From: Diospyros lotus
Lineage: Eukaryota; Streptophyta; Magnoliopsida; Ericales; Ebenaceae
Length of the DNA: 64,000 bases
Assembly (NCBI RefSeq): GCF_014633365.1
Contig: NC_068345.1
Coordinates: 13,338,058 to 13,402,057 of the forward strand
Direction of reading: 5' to 3'
Position numbers and translations under genes: made by a program. This document shows positions 54,321-64,000 of the stretch, piece after piece; positions within the stretch are counted from its first letter, which is position 1; every line of letters starts with the position of its first letter. Below the pieces are notes generated by a model. It was not told the origin of the DNA and ran no database searches. It saw only the letters and a program-made list of their open reading frames with translations.

Positions 54321-54960
54321 CATCACCAGGCTCACCAAGAGAGTCTAGTCGCGATCTACGGCAGGGAATGGTCGAGATGCGAGGTATGTTAGTAGGATTG
54401 ATGAGGGTGATAGATACCCTAATTACTAATCAGGTAAGGGAATCACAGGTTCCCCAAGAAGTAAGAGGTAGTAGAGATGATATGTCAGTCGCTCCAATAG
54501 CTCTAGTTGTGGAGGCAGATACAGGGAATTAGCTATTAAAGGATTTCATGGCCTTCCGACCATCAGCATTCCATGGAGGCACAGATGCAGCAGCAGTTGA
54601 GAATTGGATGCTATCGATTGTTCAAATGATCGCGGAGTGCGACTTAGCCCATTTTTATTCAAAGGTTAAGCTGAGAGATGGTGGGAGACTGTCCGCCAAA
54701 AGGTTGGTAATCGAGAACCCAAATGGGTTGAATTTCAGCAAGTATTCCATGACGCTTATTACCCATATGGGTCAAGTTCCAGTAAGTTTCAATGACACTT
54801 ATTGCTCAGCATGGTTCAAGGACTAGAAATTTTTTGAGTTCGTTGAGTTGGTGTAAGGTACTAAGACAGTGGCCTAAGGTGAGGTAGAGTTTACAGCCTT
54901 GACTAGATAAGCCTCAGAGTTAGTCTCCACTAAAGCAAAGAAGGCTGTTAAAATTTCAGA
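54311..54960 (+). pseudogene. Chromovirus gag core
   Basis: Frame 54311-54532 (coiled-coil-like, RQGMVEMRGMLVGLMRVID) leads after a stop into 54548-54826, which begins MAFRPSAFHGGTDAAAVENW, the usual gypsy gag core start (PPxFxGxxDPxxAExW). Then degraded text continues to about 54960. It corresponds to the retrotransposon gag domain of plant chromoviruses; the zinc knuckle is not recognisable. Confidence 0.75.
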
Positions 54961-55035
54961 GAGGATTGTGTGCTGATATTTGCCACGCTTTTGGAGGAGC
55001 TCAGAGTGTGGATTATGCCACGGTAGTTCAGTAAG

Positions 55036-55390
55036 CATATGCTATCAAGAGAAATGTTTGAGAATTACGAGATCGAGGTACATGATAAGAAGTTATTAGG
55101 AGACTTAGAAATTCTTGATGTTTGGGATTTTGATTTTATCCTTGGCATATATTGGTTGTCATGGCATTATGCAAAAGTTAACCATAGACGAAAGATTATT
55201 GAATTTGATCTACCCCGATAGCCGGTTCAGATATATAAAGGAGTCAAGCCTATAGCTACGATTCCTATGATCTTAGTGATGAAAGTAGAGAAGTTGAGGC
55301 GTGATGGATGTGAAGTTTACCTAGCTTTTGTTACCTCAGAAGAGGGAAGCAAGAGGAAGCTATTTGAGGTGCCAGTAGTACGAGATTTCT
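55036..55390 (+). pseudogene. Chromovirus protease C-terminal part
   Basis: The 60-residue frame 55039-55221 has KKLLGDLEILDVWDFDFILG followed by IYWLSWHYAKVNHRRK, the characteristic second half of plant gypsy proteases (LxVLxMxDFDVILGMDWL). The upstream active-site DTG motif is in a decayed stretch. The following text to about 55390 is the protease-RT linker with stops. Confidence 0.78.
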
Positions 55391-55479
55391 CATATGTTTC
55401 CCTGATGAATTACCAGGATTACCTCCCCAGAGAGGAGTAGAGTTTACTATTGAGTTATTGCCTGGTACACAGCCTATTT

Positions 55480-56139
55480 TCAAGGCTCCGTATTGAATGG
55501 CACCTAATGATCTAAAGGAGTTGAAAGCCCAATTAGAAGAATTAATAGAGAAGAAGAATTAATAGAGAATGGTTTCATCTGACCTAGCTCATCCCCGTGG
55601 GGCGCACCGGTATTGTTTATGAGGAAGAAATATGGATTTTTGAGACTATGTATTGACTATCGCCAATTGAACCAGGTGACAGTGAAGAATAAGTATCCCT
55701 TATCTCGAGTGGATGACTTGTTGGATCAGCTACGAGAAGCTAAGGTATTCTCGAAGATAGATTTGAGATCGAGATACCATCAGGTGTGAGTTAGAGATGA
55801 TGATATTCAGAAGATTGATTTCAGGACTCACTAAGGACATTATGAGTTTGTGGTGATGCCATTTGGGTTAACGAATGCCCCAGTTGTTTTCATGGATTTG
55901 ATGAATCGAGTTCTACGTGAGTACCTAGATCAATTTATTATTGTCTTCATCGATGATATTCTAGTCTACTCACGCAATGTAGAGGAGCATACAGAGCATC
56001 TTACTCTAGTATTGCAAAGGCTTAGAGAGAAGCAATTACATGTCAAGTTTAGTAAGTGTGAGTTCTGGTTCACTCAAATGGATTTCTAGGCCATGTGGTG
56101 TCTGGAGATGGCATTTCAGTAGATCTAGACAAGACTAAA
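55480..56139 (+). pseudogene. Chromovirus reverse transcriptase, interrupted
   Basis: The text shows [48 protein letters not shown] and [20 protein letters not shown]. The catalytic [11 protein letters not shown] is intact at about 55946-55978, then CEFW. Stops are present at Trp codons (for example VWVR reads V-stop-VR at about 55788) and a 13-base repeat near 55540-55565 shifts the frame. RT is cut after TTLDKTK-type text by the LTR at 56140. RNase H resumes at 59105. Confidence 0.85.
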
Positions 56140-59099
56140 TGTAACGCCCCGCTCCCACTTACGGGTGCTACTCATGAACAATTACCCGAATTGTCCACCC
56201 TGCTCGGCCTTTGATGAAGGGCGGACCATGTTTCAAGAAGAAACGCCCTCGGTGGGAACTAGGCTCGTCCTTCCCTTCCCTTAAACCCCAGGATTTACTA
56301 GCAGAATTGGGCTTTAAACCACACCGCGTTTGGTTAAAAGAAACCTCGCGAAGACGCCCAATCATTATTTTCTCATTTGAATTTAATTCTTTCCGACTAA
56401 GAATTTTACCGGGCTCCAAAATCACCATTTAAACCAATCCATTCATGGATCACCAAATTTTTGGAGGAAAACTCATCATTTCAAATTTTTAAAATTTCGG
56501 TATTAATCTCCAAATGCCCGAAAAATCCCTTTATTTTGAAAATTCCTCCGGGACCCAAATTCAATTAATAAATGCCCCAATTTCTCCCAAAATTCCAATT
56601 TTTTAAAAAAATTTGGCCGGAGGGGCCCACTGGCCCGCGCGGGGCCCCGCGGTGCACCCGCAGCGCGGGCCGCGCGCCCGCACAGGGCCGCGTGCCCGCG
56701 CGGGCCTTGCGCCCGCACGCCGCGCACGCGGCCTCCCGTGCCCACCCGCCTGCGAGCGCGGCTACCCCGCGGCCAGCTGCTTGCTGGCAGCCCTCTGCTG
56801 CCCCCTTTTTTTTTTTTCACTTCTCTTCTTCTCCCCCCCTTTTTTTTTTCTTTCTTGGGGCCTCCTAACCCCAAATTTTCCAGAATTTAAAATGAACAAA
56901 TAAACTTCATTTTCCCTTAATTTTTGCCTCTTTTCTCCAAAATTAAGGCTTAAAGTGATGCTCTTGATGTTTCCATAACATACATCAACCATCCATTTAT
57001 TTGCAACCAAAGCTTACACAACCGTCTTGATGCTTAAATTCCCTTTTACAAAAATATAGTTTTACAATATGTTTGCTACATCAAACATCAAATAAAAAGA
57101 TAATTTACAACATGCTTAGGCTTCCAAAACCCAAGCTAAATTACATGAATTCCTTAGGGTCTTCATTTCATCAAGCATGCTTAACCTTCCAAGATCCCTT
57201 CCTTCTTGCACATGAGATACCTACATGGTGAGGATAAAAACCTCATGAGCTATTAAGCTCAATAAGTGTGCAATTACAATAGTATGAACATGAAAATAAA
57301 TGTGATGCCAATGCATGTATGCAACATGGTTAGGGCTTCCACATCCTCACAACCACCTTGGTTTGAGGCTTTAATCTACCCTACCCCACTCAACCTTATG
57401 GCCATAGGACCTAGCACAACAACATGCCAATGCACACATAGAATTCATGCATCATACTTACAACTTGCAAGCCACCATCCCATAGGGCTATCCCTTACCT
57501 TTTCCATTTCTTTTGAAGCTTTAAGAGTTTCCTAGCTTCTCTTCTAACTCTTCCCATTGAAAGAATCTAGCCATATAATGGATCACAAGTATTAATGAAA
57601 TTTCGAGAAAGGAAATTTAGCCTTAAAATGGCCAAAACACATACTTTCTTACCTTTCTTTCTTCTCAATGGAAGACTTCTTCATTGCTTTCTTTCTTCTT
57701 TCTCTTCTTTCATTCTCTCCCTTTCTTCTTCTTGGAAGACAACTCTTCCTTCCTCTCATTTTCTTTCTCTCTTTGAAATGGAAAAACTTGAGACAAGGGC
57801 TTACTTTCCCTTTAAATACTACTCTTGTCTTGAAATCTCAATTTCAAGACTTGATCTTAGCCCTTGATTTCCATTTGCTTTTTTGAAGAAAATCCCAACC
57901 ACACAAGAAAGCACAATCCATGTGCTTTGGTCTTGATTACTCTCATCCATTGGATTTTATTCACCTTTCAAGAGGAGATCTCAACCTTCAATTAAAAGCA
58001 CAATCCAAGTGCATTTGAAAGATTTAATCTCAACCACTCATCTCTTAATATTTGGCAATCCATGTCATTTCTTCTCTTTGAATCCCCACCTTTGGATTCA
58101 TTCTATCTCTCAAGAATGCATCTAAGCCCTTAGATCACTTGTATTTTTCATTTATTTCTCATTTACTTAAATGAGACTATTACATGCCATTTTCAAGACT
58201 TAATCCAAGCCATTGGATATATTTCACCATTTTCAAGACTTGATCCTAACCCTTGGATCACTTGGAGATTTCTATTTATTTCTCATTTAAATAAATTCTC
58301 CCATTTTCACTCATAAACGAGTGACTAATTTCCATTTTTTCCCATTTAAATTAATGGGACTAATTTCACATCCATCATACTTGAGAGACATAATTCCCTC
58401 ATTTTTCATTTATATAAATCACCATATTTTCCAAGCATTAATGGGTGACCATTTTCCCATTTTCCCATTTTCCATTCCATTTATTTAATTTACCATAATT
58501 TCAAACATTAATGATGACTATTTTCCCATTTCATTTGGATTTTCTTTAATCCAACTCCATAATGTCTCTCATTAAATGCTTGAAAGACCAATTATCCTTT
58601 CTTTTTGCATTTAATTAAATCTCCCATTTATACTTGAACCACAAAATGCCAAGTGTCACAATAAGACACTAACCTTGGCTTCCAAGTTTAATCTCATCTA
58701 TCCAAGTGGCATTACCACATTAATTCATAACTTAGGGAAAATATAATTATTCTCCTCAAATAATTTAATATCCACCATTTTCCCTATTTCCAAAATTAAA
58801 TTTCCTTTATGGAATTAAATTCTAAATTCCCAAATACCCCTTGTGAATTTATTAATCCCATATATCTCCACATAAACACCAAATTGGGATTTTATTCACT
58901 TACATACCTAATTCCACATAGGAATTATTTCCAATTTACCAAAATACCCTTTATATTGGGTTTCACTATCCAATTTACCAAAATACCCCTCTCATAGGGC
59001 ACCCTCAATCTCGGGGATCCAACACCTTCTCAAGGGAAATTTTGGAATTTTCTTACTTTCTTTCTCATTCTTTTAACACCTGTAACACCGGGTGTTACA
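56140..59099 (-). mobile_element. Solo LTR, gypsy type, TSD CTAAA, inside chromovirus RT
   Basis: A 2960 bp unit begins TGTAACGCCCCGC and ends CACCGGGTGTTACA, flanked by perfect CTAAA (56135-56139 and 59100-59104). It is the closest relative of 44712-47564 in both order and sequence: GC-rich block at about 56620-56790, two poly-T tracts, and hairpin TGAGCT-ATTA-AGCTCA at 57246-57261. It lies on the minus strand relative to the LTRs with a visible TATA. Frames in the GC-rich part are chance. Confidence 0.9.
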
Positions 59100-59104
59100 C
59101 TAAA

Positions 59105-59740
59105 TCAATTATGGATTGGCCGAGACCAATGACAGTGATAGAGATACGTAGTTTTCTAGGTCTTACAGGTTATTATAGATGATTCATTGAGGGATTTGCT
59201 TGTTTATCTTCCCCTATGACTAAGCTAATAAGAAAAGAGAGAAGTTTGGATGGAATGACGCGTGTGAACGTGCTTTCCAGGAATTGAAGCAGAAGTTGAC
59301 TACCGCACCAGTCTTAGCTATACCAAAAAGTGGAGAGAAATATTTCATTTACAGTAATGCTTCCCATTCAGGTTTGGGTTGCGTATTGATGAAATAAGGT
59401 TGAGTTAATGCTTATGCCTCAAGATAATTGAAGAAACACGAGGTGAACTACCCTACTCATGATTTGGAGTGGTAGTAGTAATGTTTGCATTGAAGATATG
59501 GCAACACTATTTATACAGTGAGAAAGTTGAAATTTATACAGATCATAAGAGCTTACATTATCTTTTGTCTCAAAAAAGAATTGAACATGAGGCAGAGACG
59601 TTGGGTCGAGTTATTTAAGGACTTCGACTATGAGATTCTATACCATCCAAGAAAGGCTAACGTAATAGCTGATGCTTTGAGTCGGCAAGGAGCTTCTATG
59701 GCTATGATGATGGTTCAATAATGGAGTTATTGGAGAAATT
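59105..59740 (+). pseudogene. Chromovirus RT end and RNase H
   Basis: Text resumes with MDWPRPMTVIEIRSFLGLTGYY, the RT-RNase H junction of plant gypsy elements (position 59110-59180). It continues through a degraded EYAYASRQL-like region to the frame 59518-59721, which has [29 protein letters not shown], the normal RNase H ending. Stops interrupt the middle. Confidence 0.82.
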
Positions 59741-59959
59741 AAGTGCTTTATTTATTTCATCACTAGATGATAGATCAGTGATGAGTTACGTTTGTATGAG
59801 GGTGTAACCCGAATTATTTGATTTAATCAGGGACTAACAATCAAAAGATGGGAATGTGGCACAGATTTTAACAGATATCGAGAAGGTTTCTCCGTTTGGA
59901 TATACTTTACAGAGTGATGGTATACTCTTGTTTTAGGGACGTATTTGTCTACCCGATGA

Positions 59960-61200
59960 TGGGAATCTTAAGAAATAAATTTTGAATAAAGCACACAAGA
60001 GTCATTACACTATTCATCCAGGTGTTGCAAAGATGTACCACGACTTAAAGTGATAGTATTGGTGGAGTGGTATGAAGAAAGATGTATCAAATATGTTTGA
60101 CAATGTTCAGTATGTCAGTAAGTTAAAGCAGAACATCAGAAAGTCGTAGGTTTATTAGTTCCATTACCTATTCTAGAGTGGAAATGGGATAATGTTGCTA
60201 TGGATTTTTGTGATGGGTTTACCCAGAATGACTAGAGACTATGATGTTATATGGGTGATTGTTGATCGTTTGACTAAATTAACCTATTTTCTACCTATTA
60301 AGAAGACTTATCTTTTGGACAGATTTTCCAGAATTTATATTGAGGAGATCGTGAAATTACACGATGTTTCAGCCAGTATTGTATTTGATCGAGATCCTCG
60401 TTCCACTTCTCATTTTTGGGGAGCTTTGCATGATACATTTGGATCTTAGATGAAGTTTAGTACGGCATTTCATCCGCAGATAGATGGTCAATCAGAAAGG
60501 ACTATTAGGACTCTCGAGGACATGTTGAGAGCTTGTGTTCTAGATTTCCAAGGTAGTTGGGATGAACATTTACCTTTGGTAGAATTTGCCTACAATAATA
60601 GTTTCCATTCAAGTATTGGAATATCACTGTATGAGGCTTTATATGGGTGACCGTGTCGATCGCCAATATGTTGGGAAGAGATTGGTGATAGGGCTTTATT
60701 AGGTCCTGAAATTGTTGAGCAGATGTTAGAAAAGATTCGAGTTATCAAAGCTATAATGAAAACAGCCCAAGACAGACAGAAGAGCTATACAGATAAGCGA
60801 CGACGAGACCTCAAGTTTGAGGTAGGTGACCATGCTTGGTAGAGGGTCATGCCTATTAAAGGAGTTCATAGATTTGGCATAACAGGGAAGCTTAGTCCCC
60901 ATTACATTGGTCCATTAGAGATTTTGAGACGGATAAGGACTTTGGCATATGAGTTAGCTTTGCCACCTCAGTTGTCCTATGTTCATAACGTGTTTCGTGT
61001 TTCGATGTTGAGGAAGTACGTGCCACGTCCTCAGCACATAATTGATTTCCAGACTCTTGAAGTTAGAGAAGATGTGTCTTATGAAGAGATACCTACCAGT
61101 ATTCTAGAGTGAAAAGAAAAGATTTTGAGGAACCGATCAATTCCTCTCGTGAAAGTGCAATGGCAACGACACTCGTCAGAAGAGGCGACGTGAGAATTAG
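59960..61200 (+). pseudogene. Chromovirus integrase and chromodomain-like tail
   Basis: Degraded zinc-finger text (HPGVAKMYHDLK near 60010-60050) is followed by 60192-60449, with WVIVDRLTKLTYFLPI and IVFDRDPRSTSHFWGAL. Then 60450-60650 has [23 protein letters not shown], giving the D and E of the integrase core. 60849-61112 carries LSPHYIGPLEILRRI and LSYVHNVFRVSMLRKYVP, the C-terminal region. After one stop, KILRNRSIPLVKVQWQRHSSEEAT is a chromodomain-like end (61115-61190). A Trp-to-stop change occurs at about 60841. Three to four stops make the protein non-functional. Confidence 0.85.
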
Positions 61201-61287
61201 AAGAATAGATGAGGCATCTTTACCCCTCGTTGTTGAGTAACCAGATACGAATTTAGAGGACCAAATTCTGTTAAGGAGGGGAGAAAT

Positions 61288-61933
61288 TGTAACGACCCAT
61301 TAGAGGGCCGAGTATTTATTCAAGAATTATTTAATTAATTGTTTAAGTATTTGATTAAGAGATTTTGCCAATTAATTATTTAATGTGGCAAACTAGAAAT
61401 TTTTAATTGAGAGAATAGCATTTAAAGAGTATTTAATTCTAGTTATTTATTGTGAAAATTAAATGCAAGGACATGAAGGTAATTTTGAATTTTTATTATT
61501 ATTTGAGAGTGTTAATAATAATTTTTGTATTATAATTAATTAAGTGAGATTATGTATTTAAAGGAGAATGAGAATCCATATATGAGATGGATTTGGATTG
61601 AGAGTCTCCTAATTAGATTTAGAGAAGGAATCCAAGTTGTAGAAGAAGTGTGATCTAGGGCTTTATGTCTATATATATAGCCCATTAGCTTAGCTTTTCT
61701 TCACGCCGTGTGAAGAATGGAGAGGCCGAGAGATAACAGAGGCTTGCTAGAGTCTTCAGGATCGCTCTAGGGTTCGATCAGAGAGTTCTATCAAGTAAGT
61801 ATTCTTCCTGTAATCCCTTCCATTACAGGTTCATATTAGTTTTGATTTCATATTATTCCAATTCTTCATTGAGTTCTTAGATTTATATCAGTTGCAGTGC
61901 GTATATATATATATATATACGTAAACAGTGAAT
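61288..61933 (+). repeat. Truncated 3' LTR of the chromovirus
   Basis: The 646 bases correspond without gaps to the first 646 bases of the 5' LTR, ending at GTAAACAGTGAAT. The next base belongs to Tat-like sequence. The palindromic AT run at about 61900-61921 is present. The remaining 1.9 kb of the LTR, including its palindrome array and hairpin, is missing. Confidence 0.88.
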
Positions 61934-61952
61934 CAGAAACACTCAGAATCCC

Positions 61953-62880
61953 TTATGACCCATTTCTTTGCCAAAATGAATCAGAACCAAAAACACTCAA
62001 CACGTCTGACATCAAGCACCTCATAGAAGAGGTGCTAGAGCAGAAACAGGTAATGATGGTGCCAAAGGTAACTCCTCCGAAGGGATTTCCTCTATCTGAA
62101 GAACTCCAAAGGCAACCGATGTAACCAGGGTTTGAATTGCCGTAGCTTTCAGTATACTCTGGAAGAGAAGACCCCGAGAAGCACTTAAAACGTTTTGTCG
62201 CAGTGGCCATGTTACATGGGTGGAATGAGGTTACTAGGTGCAGGGTTTTCCCACTCTCCCTAGCAGGACAAGGTCAACAGTGATTCACTGAATTACCAGC
62301 AGGACATATACGATCATTTCAATAGTTGAAGAAAGAATTCCTAAATGCATTCTCCGTTTATCTCCCAAAGAAGAATAGTGCAATATATCTAATGAGCTTA
62401 CAGCAGAAGCCGAATGAATCCCTAAAGCAATACATCGAGCGATTCAGGGCCATAACACAGGAAGTAAGGGATCTCCCAATCGGATTGGTAGCGTCAGCCT
62501 TGCTAAATAGAACTATCTACGCCCCGCTTAGAAGATCCTTAGCCTTCTCCGAGCCAAATTCTGTGACAGAGTTGTTCGATCGAGCAAAACAGTTTATCAT
62601 CCAAATCAAAATTTTAAACGTAGGGGAAGGTAATAGAAGAGGAAGGGAAACCCAGCCCCAGGTACGAAGGACCTTACAAAATTTAGAAAATGTTAAGCCC
62701 CAACATGTGCACACTACGAATGCTATAAGGCGAGGCGATAGGAAAAGATGGGAACACCATGCGCCTCGAGAGATACTTCCCAGCTTTAACCCCAGGGAAG
62801 GGGACGAAGCGCGAGACAGAGAGTCGAGCTTATCACCAGCAGTGTTACTCGACCCGACTGGGGGCCGGGATTGTCTTTAA
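61953..62880 (+). pseudogene. Tat-like gag, C-terminal half open
   Basis: The first part (to about 62330) has SDIKHLIEEVLEQKQ and GREDPEKHLKRFVAVAMLHG with three in-frame stops. The second part, 62326-62880, is open for 184 residues: LKKEFLNAFSVYLPKKNSA, LMSLQQKPNESLKQYIERFR, then a basic tail. It parallels the gag at 37540-38480 domain by domain and is less decayed. The end VLLDPTGGRDCL is not a zinc knuckle. Confidence 0.78.
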
Positions 62881-63040
62881 TTTTCCATTATAATAAAATT
62901 CCCTAATAAATAAATGAATATACCCCATGTATTCTCGTGAAGTTGTCAAAACTATAAGCCAAACCACGTAAAATCTCCCTGGGCCCAAATTATTTGTATG
63001 TGTCATAGAATGTGATGCAGGTATGGCGACTTAACCACAA
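62881..63040. other. Non-coding spacer between gag remnant and tandem repeat
   Basis: AT-rich at first (AATAAATAAATGAATATACC near 62906), with no frame or recognised repeat. Confidence 0.5.
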
Positions 63041-64000
63041 CCCGCTCCTGAAGGTCGAGTCATCTAGTGGTAATTTGGTGCTGATGACCACGAGTTGGCC
63101 CGGGATCACTAGAGGATCCGATGCCTATGCCCGCAGACTCACTTGGATCCATCGTTTGAGTTCGGTGTAATACCCTTTTTGGGCTAGACCTAACTCCTTT
63201 GTTGATCTGGCGCCTAGGTCTCCTGGCAAACTAGGATGCCTGGTAGGAATCCCACAATGGACCACCAGCCAAACCCAAATTCCCTGAGGTAGACTAGCCC
63301 TAGAAAGGCAAAAAGAAGTGAGGTGATTATATGATAGCTCTAGCATAAGCCTGCTCCTAAAGGTCAAGTCGCCTAGTGGTAATCTGGTGTTGATAACCAC
63401 GAGCTGTCCCAGGATCACCAGAGGATTCGATGCCTATGCCCGCAGGCTCACTCAGATCCCTTGTTTGAGTTTGGTGCTATACCTTTTTTAGGCTAGACCC
63501 AACTCCTTGGTTGATCTGACGCCTTAGTCTCCTGGAAAACTCGAATACCTAGTAGGAATCCCGCGTCGGACCACTGGCCAAACCTAGATCCCCTGAGGTA
63601 GACTGGCTCAAGGAAGGCATGAAGAGATAACAACCCTATGACAGTTCTGCCATGATCCCGCTTATCAGAGTTTAGTCACCTAGTTGCAATCTTGTGCCGA
63701 TGACCACGAGTTAGCCCAGAATCACCAAAACATCTGCAGACTCACCCAGATCCCTTACTTGAGTTAGGTGCTATGTTATTTTGGCTAAACCCAACTCCTT
63801 AGTCGATTTGGCGCCTAGGTCTCCCGGCAAACTCAAATGTCTGGTAGGAATCCCGCGCCTAACCACTAGCCAAACCCAGATTCCCTGAGGTAAACTAACC
63901 TTGAAAGACAGACATGGAGAACACAATAGCTAGTGTGTTATTATCCATCCTGGGATCCCCGGACGCTCCGAGGACTGTGCTCGTAGGCTCGACTGAGTCC
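63041..64000. repeat. Tandem repeat, unit about 308 bp, at least three units
   Basis: Unit 1 is 63041-63349, unit 2 is 63350-63657, unit 3 starts at 63658, and a degenerate fourth appears to begin near 63945 and run off the window. Shared text includes CATCTAGTGGTAATTTGGTG, CCGATGACCACGAGTTGGCCC-like, GATGCCTATGCCCGCAG and CTCCTGGCAAACT, with about 15-20 percent change between units. The minus frame 63125-63418 is inside the repeat and not a gene. Confidence 0.85.

Larger units (their letters stand above)
50792..61933 (+). mobile_element. Chromovirus-type Ty3/gypsy element with nested insertions
   Basis: The 5' LTR is 50792-53336 (starts TGTAACGACCC, ends GGGGTATTACA). The primer site TGGTATCAGAGC is at 53341-53352. 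Then gag, protease, RT, RNase H, integrase and a chromodomain-like tail, a purine tract AAGGAGGGGAGAAA ending at 61286, and a 3' LTR 61288-61933. The 3' LTR aligns without gaps over its 646 bases to 50792-51437 with only a few percent difference and is then broken off. The tail KILRNRSIPLVKVQW is the chromodomain form seen in Tekay/Del-like chromoviruses. A solo LTR (56140-59099) splits RT from RNase H, and another repeat lies at about 53590-54320. Every frame has stops, so the copy is dead, though the similar LTRs suggest fairly recent insertion. Confidence 0.88.
61934..64000 (+). mobile_element. Second Tat-like gypsy element, gag plus tandem-repeat region
   Basis: It begins abruptly after the broken 3' LTR and continues past the window edge. 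It holds a gag pseudogene (61953-62880) and then, with no protease or RT, a non-coding stretch and a tandem repeat of about 308 bp (63041 onward). Tat/Ogre-type elements are known to have tandem repeats in their untranslated regions near the 3' end. Direct passage from gag to such repeats suggests a deletion derivative or non-autonomous form. Confidence 0.65.

Overview
This window looks like intergenic and genic DNA of a flowering plant, probably a eudicot with a repeat-rich genome. The evidence is one spliced plant gene with GT-AG introns, a TATA box and an AATAAA signal, in a landscape almost wholly made of nested LTR retrotransposons of plant types (Ty1/copia, chromovirus Ty3/gypsy, Tat-like Ty3/gypsy). 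No bacterial-style operons, rRNA, tRNA genes or CRISPR arrays were seen. The only host gene I can support is a five-exon 12-oxophytodienoate reductase (OPR, Old Yellow Enzyme family) at 19090-25287 on the + strand, predicted at 376 residues. It keeps the family FMN and substrate histidines (H187, H190), but the proton-donor tyrosine is Phe192 and the flavin-contacting threonine is Gly38. A decayed partial copy of its exon 4 and flanking introns lies just downstream (about 25495-27603), itself interrupted by younger insertions.

Layout: 1-18680 is a pile of solo LTRs: 341-3148 (TSD AGAAT), 6655-9562 (GTATC), a copia LTR at 10264-11779, 12586-14217 (CTTAA), 15800-18179 (CTCCA), and an outer LTR 6123-15492 into which three of these are inserted. 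18680-25500 is the OPR promoter and gene, with a 1.87 kb LTR-like insertion in intron 3. 25495-29213 is the OPR pseudogene fragment, a complete 1.0 kb non-autonomous LTR element (26414-27416, TSD CAAAC) and a minus-strand copia remnant. 29214-39812 is a broken Tat-like gypsy element split by solo LTRs at 31469-34129 (TGTAC, itself inside a copia LTR) and 35048-37344. 39813-50791 is a gypsy LTR fragment fused to a copia element (gag, protease, integrase, RT, RNase H) that carries a solo LTR at 44712-47564 (AGGAG). 50792-61933 is a chromovirus with recognisable gag, protease, RT, RNase H, integrase and chromodomain remnants, interrupted by a solo LTR at 56140-59099 (CTAAA). 61934-64000 is a second Tat-like gag followed by a 308 bp tandem repeat.

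The main unexplained structure is in the long gypsy LTRs. Twelve loci carry a short hairpin at an equivalent place, whose two arms change together between copies (for example TGAGTC/GACTCA, TGAGCC/GGCTCA, TGAGCT/AGCTCA, TTAGATGA/TCATCTAA), usually with a second hairpin beside it. Several LTRs also contain arrays of 8-10 bp palindromes centred on CG (ATTCGAAT, ATCCGGAT, AGTCGACT), a different word in different LTRs but repeated within each. Nearly all retroelement reading frames are broken by stops and frameshifts.
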